A stretch of DNA of 64,000 nucleotides from Metabacillus mangrovi (GTDB taxonomy: Bacteria; Bacillota; Bacilli; Bacillales; Bacillaceae). Positions 61,898 through 64,000 of the stretch are shown here, piece after piece; position 1 is the stretch's first letter; each line of letters opens with the position of its first letter. The stretch covers positions 310,001 through 374,000 of the forward strand of contig NZ_WMIB01000001.1 in assembly GCF_009711125.1 (NCBI RefSeq). The letters run 5' to 3'. The notes beneath the pieces are model-generated. The model was given only the letters and a program-made list of their open reading frames with translations. It was not told the origin of the DNA and made no database searches. Both the position numbers and the translations under genes were made by a program.

Positions 61898-62437
61898 TCA
61901 TTTTAAGCTGTTCAGCTGGCTTGACAGGCTGGTAAATGCCGCCTTATCATTTCGGTCAAGTGCCTCATCAATCATTTTCAAAAGTTTATCTTTTTGATAG
62001 GTTTGAAGGGCGGTTTCAATCACGCGCTCCGCAATAAGACGGTCCTTCTCATTGCCGTTGAGATGCTTTGGCATGAACGGATTCGTTTCCATAACGGCTG
62101 CATACTGCGGAGACTGATAAGCGGACCGGAAATTGATTTGAATATACAGCTCTTCATCTCTGTTCAGACGGATATCGTGGAAGGATTTTTCAGCATCGGT
62201 CGTCATCACATTTTCTTTGTAAAAGCGGAAAGGCACCTCTTCTACACAGTGAGTGGACATGATGATGCCGCGCGGGCAATACTGTGCCTGTTCAACAAAA
62301 TGGACCCGCTCCATCAAGGCATCATGGCTCATCAAGTAGTTGAGGATCCAGACACACTCCCTCCGCTTCAGCTGATAATGATTCAAAAACCAGCGGATAA
62401 AATCCTTTTTTTCATGGACAGAAACAGGGGTCATCAT
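61898..62437 (-). CDS. ypiB: YpiB, UPF0302-family protein
   Basis: A 179-residue protein of the UPF0302 family with the same length as B. subtilis YpiB. The blocks [38 protein letters not shown] and [21 protein letters not shown] are nearly identical to it. The C-terminal 40 residues form an IDEAL-type motif region ([18 protein letters not shown]). Function unknown. GAGGAGGG precedes the ATG at 62437; the longer frame upstream is not conserved. It follows ypiA on the same strand. Confidence 0.92.
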   Translation of the reverse strand: MMTPVSVHEKKDFIRWFLNHYQLKRRECVWILNYLMSHDALMERVHFVEQAQYCPRGIIMSTHCVEEVPFRFYKENVMTTDAEKSFHDIRLNRDEELYIQINFRSAYQSPQYAAVMETNPFMPKHLNGNEKDRLIAERVIETALQTYQKDKLLKMIDEALDRNDKAAFTSLSSQLNSLK

Positions 62438-62508
62438 TGTAGTTCCCTCCTCTGCAAAACGTTTCTTGTATAAAAGTTTCAACACGGCAAAATTAAAATC
62501 CTGCCTTC

Positions 62509-63780
62509 CTACCTGTTAATTTCATCTTCTAATTGCATCAATAACGATTCAATTTCGACATGAGCCGGCTCAATAACCAGAATTTCCTTGCATAATTGTA
62601 TCGCTTTTGGGCGATTTCCTTCCTCTATGAGGAAACGTGCGTATTCTTCGAGGAACTCCGTATCATCTTTATAGAATTTATATGCCCGTTCATAATAGTC
62701 TGATGCCAGTGAATATTGTTCCGTTTCATTGTAGCTCTTTCCGAGGAGCCAGAAGTATTGGGGATCTTCTTCGTCAAATTTCATGACTTCCGTCAGGCAG
62801 TCAATGATTTCTTCATATTGTCCCCGCTGAAGATAAATATTGGCCAGCGTGATAACAGCCTCTGCGTGACCCGGATCCATAGCTGCCGCCTCTCTAAGAA
62901 GATCAGCTGCCTGATCGGGAAGATGGTTTTTCAGAGAAATTTTTCCCGCAAAGAGATACAGATCTTTATTGAACTCATCCTCGCGCACCCCTGCAAGTGC
63001 CGTTTCCATGCTCTCTGCAAGCATCTCTTCTGCTTCATACGCTTTTGCAAGCGGCAAATAGACGGAAGTAAAAGAAGGATCAAGCTCCTTCAGCTTTTCA
63101 AACTGCAGGACAGCTGTCTTATTCTCGCCGGCTTTCATTGCAGCCAGCCCATAACCGAAAAGGGAATGAAGATCTTCCTTCTCCTTTACGGTTTTTTCAT
63201 AATAGGGCAGTGCTGCCTCAAATTCACCTACTCCGCTCAAGGCATCCGCGAGCCTCTGCTGGACATCAATACCGGCAAAGGCTGTACCTGCTTCAGCCGC
63301 CCGTTCATAATAGGGGATAGCCGTCTTATCGTCGCCTGAATGGTAATAAAATTCTCCCAGTGCAAAGTCGAGCAAAGGTTCTTGCGGAAGAATCTTTTTT
63401 GCCTCCTTCAGCTTTTTCTCCGCCACTTCATGGAGACCCTGCAGCTGATACAGATCAGCTTGAAGGAGCAAAGCCTGGGCATATGCCTGATCTTCCGGCT
63501 GAACGGACTCCAGGATCGAAATTGCTTCATCTTCCTGTTCCAGGTCGATGTAAGCCTCAGCCATCAGGAGGGAGATATCCGTTTCATGGGGATACAAAAG
63601 GTGAAGATCTTCAAGGAGCCTCAGTGCCTGATCAGGCAGACCCCATTCGTAATACTTATCTGCAAGGAGGAACTTCTCTTCATCATGGAGGGAATTCTCC
63701 AGGCCCTTCAGCCTCTTCAGACCTTCCTCCGCTTCCCCGCTCTCTACAAGGGCAATTGTTTCTTCTAATGATAAAGCCAC
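62509..63780 (-). CDS. ypiA: YpiA, tetratricopeptide-repeat protein
   Basis: A 423-residue soluble protein built almost entirely of TPR units, about ten or eleven 34-residue helix pairs (for example [20 protein letters not shown] and [25 protein letters not shown]). It has no enzymatic domain or signal peptide, so it is probably a protein-protein scaffold. The start is GTG, nine bases after AAGGA. ypiB follows by 70 bases. Its partner is unknown. Confidence 0.92.
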   Translation of the reverse strand: MALSLEETIALVESGEAEEGLKRLKGLENSLHDEEKFLLADKYYEWGLPDQALRLLEDLHLLYPHETDISLLMAEAYIDLEQEDEAISILESVQPEDQAYAQALLLQADLYQLQGLHEVAEKKLKEAKKILPQEPLLDFALGEFYYHSGDDKTAIPYYERAAEAGTAFAGIDVQQRLADALSGVGEFEAALPYYEKTVKEKEDLHSLFGYGLAAMKAGENKTAVLQFEKLKELDPSFTSVYLPLAKAYEAEEMLAESMETALAGVREDEFNKDLYLFAGKISLKNHLPDQAADLLREAAAMDPGHAEAVITLANIYLQRGQYEEIIDCLTEVMKFDEEDPQYFWLLGKSYNETEQYSLASDYYERAYKFYKDDTEFLEEYARFLIEEGNRPKAIQLCKEILVIEPAHVEIESLLMQLEDEINR

Positions 63781-63840
63781 ACAGCATGTTCCTTTCTATA
63801 TAAGAGGACGGGGCCAGCAGGCTGCGGGTTGCCCGCTGCC

Positions 63841-64000
63841 TCACCTTAAAGCCCTTCCTCTGTGAAATGTAATGGTTGGAATAAGCTTATCATAATCGAG
63901 ATGCCGGTCTGTTTCAACCGAATCGCTTAGATGGGAAAGATTGCAGACTCCGTCAGCTCCTGCTGCGATTGCCCTTCTTTGCAGGTCAGGCATGGTCCTG
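63841..64000 (-). CDS. C-terminal part of an unidentified protein (cut by window edge)
   Basis: An open minus-strand frame runs from the window edge to a TGA at 63841-63843 and encodes about 53 residues ending DYDKLIPTITFHRGRALR. Codon use looks coding. An internal ATG at 63993 has only AGGA two bases upstream, so this is more likely the end of a longer gene. I do not recognise it; in B. subtilis aroE/tyrA lie upstream of ypiA, but this end does not look like either. The following 60 bases up to ypiA hold an imperfect GC-rich hairpin without a T run. Confidence 0.45.
   Translation of the reverse strand, partial: RTMPDLQRRAIAAGADGVCNLSHLSDSVETDRHLDYDKLIPTITFHRGRALR

Noticed and set aside
63785-63840. 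Terminator between the right-edge gene and ypiA
   Set aside because: The GC-rich hairpin has an internal mismatch and lacks a T run.

Overview
The window comes from the chromosome of an endospore-forming Bacillaceae bacterium. The evidence is the near-complete colinearity of its genes with the Bacillus subtilis ypbS-ypiA interval, spore genes (cotD, sspM, yppG-type), bacillithiol genes (bshA, bshB1), a type B RNase P RNA and strong AGGAGG ribosome binding sites. Most genes are on the minus strand. There are no tRNA or rRNA genes, prophage, transposase or CRISPR.

Layout, left to right. 1-6.1 kb: end of ypbS, a small Cys-rich protein, dynA, and a GNAT-bcsA-ypbQ unit for methylated alkylpyrones. 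6.2-8.9 kb: a stand-alone CheX-like gene, then xpt-pbuX behind a guanine riboswitch. 8.9-9.2 kb: a tandem pair of 117-bp repeats. 9.3-16.2 kb: ypwA, ypvA, rlmL, rnpB, gpsB, ypsA, cotD. 16.5-20.1 kb: mrfB and mrfA (mitomycin repair), with a LexA-like box in the mrfA promoter. 20.2-24.4 kb: ypqE, an Hsp20-like gene, several very small genes, yppG, yppE, sspM, yppC. 24.5-28 kb: recU and ponA, separated by a MITE-like palindromic repeat. 28.2-33.6 kb: ypoC, nth, dnaD, asnS, aspB, ypmB, ypmA. 33.7-41.2 kb: dinG, panD-panC-panB with a leader attenuator, birA, cca. 41.2-45.6 kb: bshA, bshB1, mgsA, dapB, ypjD and divergent ypjC. 45.7-51.7 kb: a cytochrome bd block cydA-cydB-cydS-cydD-cydC. 51.9-56 kb: ypjB, ypjA, qcrC-qcrB-qcrA, ypiF. 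56.1-61.8 kb: a secreted two-domain pullulanase/alpha-amylase with a 30-bp dyad operator. 61.9-64 kb: ypiB, ypiA and the end of an unidentified gene.

How the genes work together. Respiration is represented twice: the bc-type qcr complex and the bd oxidase with its CydDC assembly exporter. Cofactor and thiol metabolism is represented by pantothenate synthesis, biotin control, bacillithiol and methylglyoxal synthase. DNA repair and replication are represented by MrfAB, RecU, Nth, DinG, YpvA and DnaD. Starch use enters through the secreted amylopullulanase.

The most unusual points are: a BshB1 homologue that has lost two of three zinc ligands and the catalytic base; a mutually exclusive terminator/antiterminator leader before panB; a LexA-like box between the -35 and -10 of mrfA; a 33-residue CydS-type subunit gene; an amylopullulanase with the pullulanase module first; and two families of non-coding repeats. 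Many start codons were placed by Shine-Dalgarno spacing rather than by the longest open frame; this is stated where it matters.
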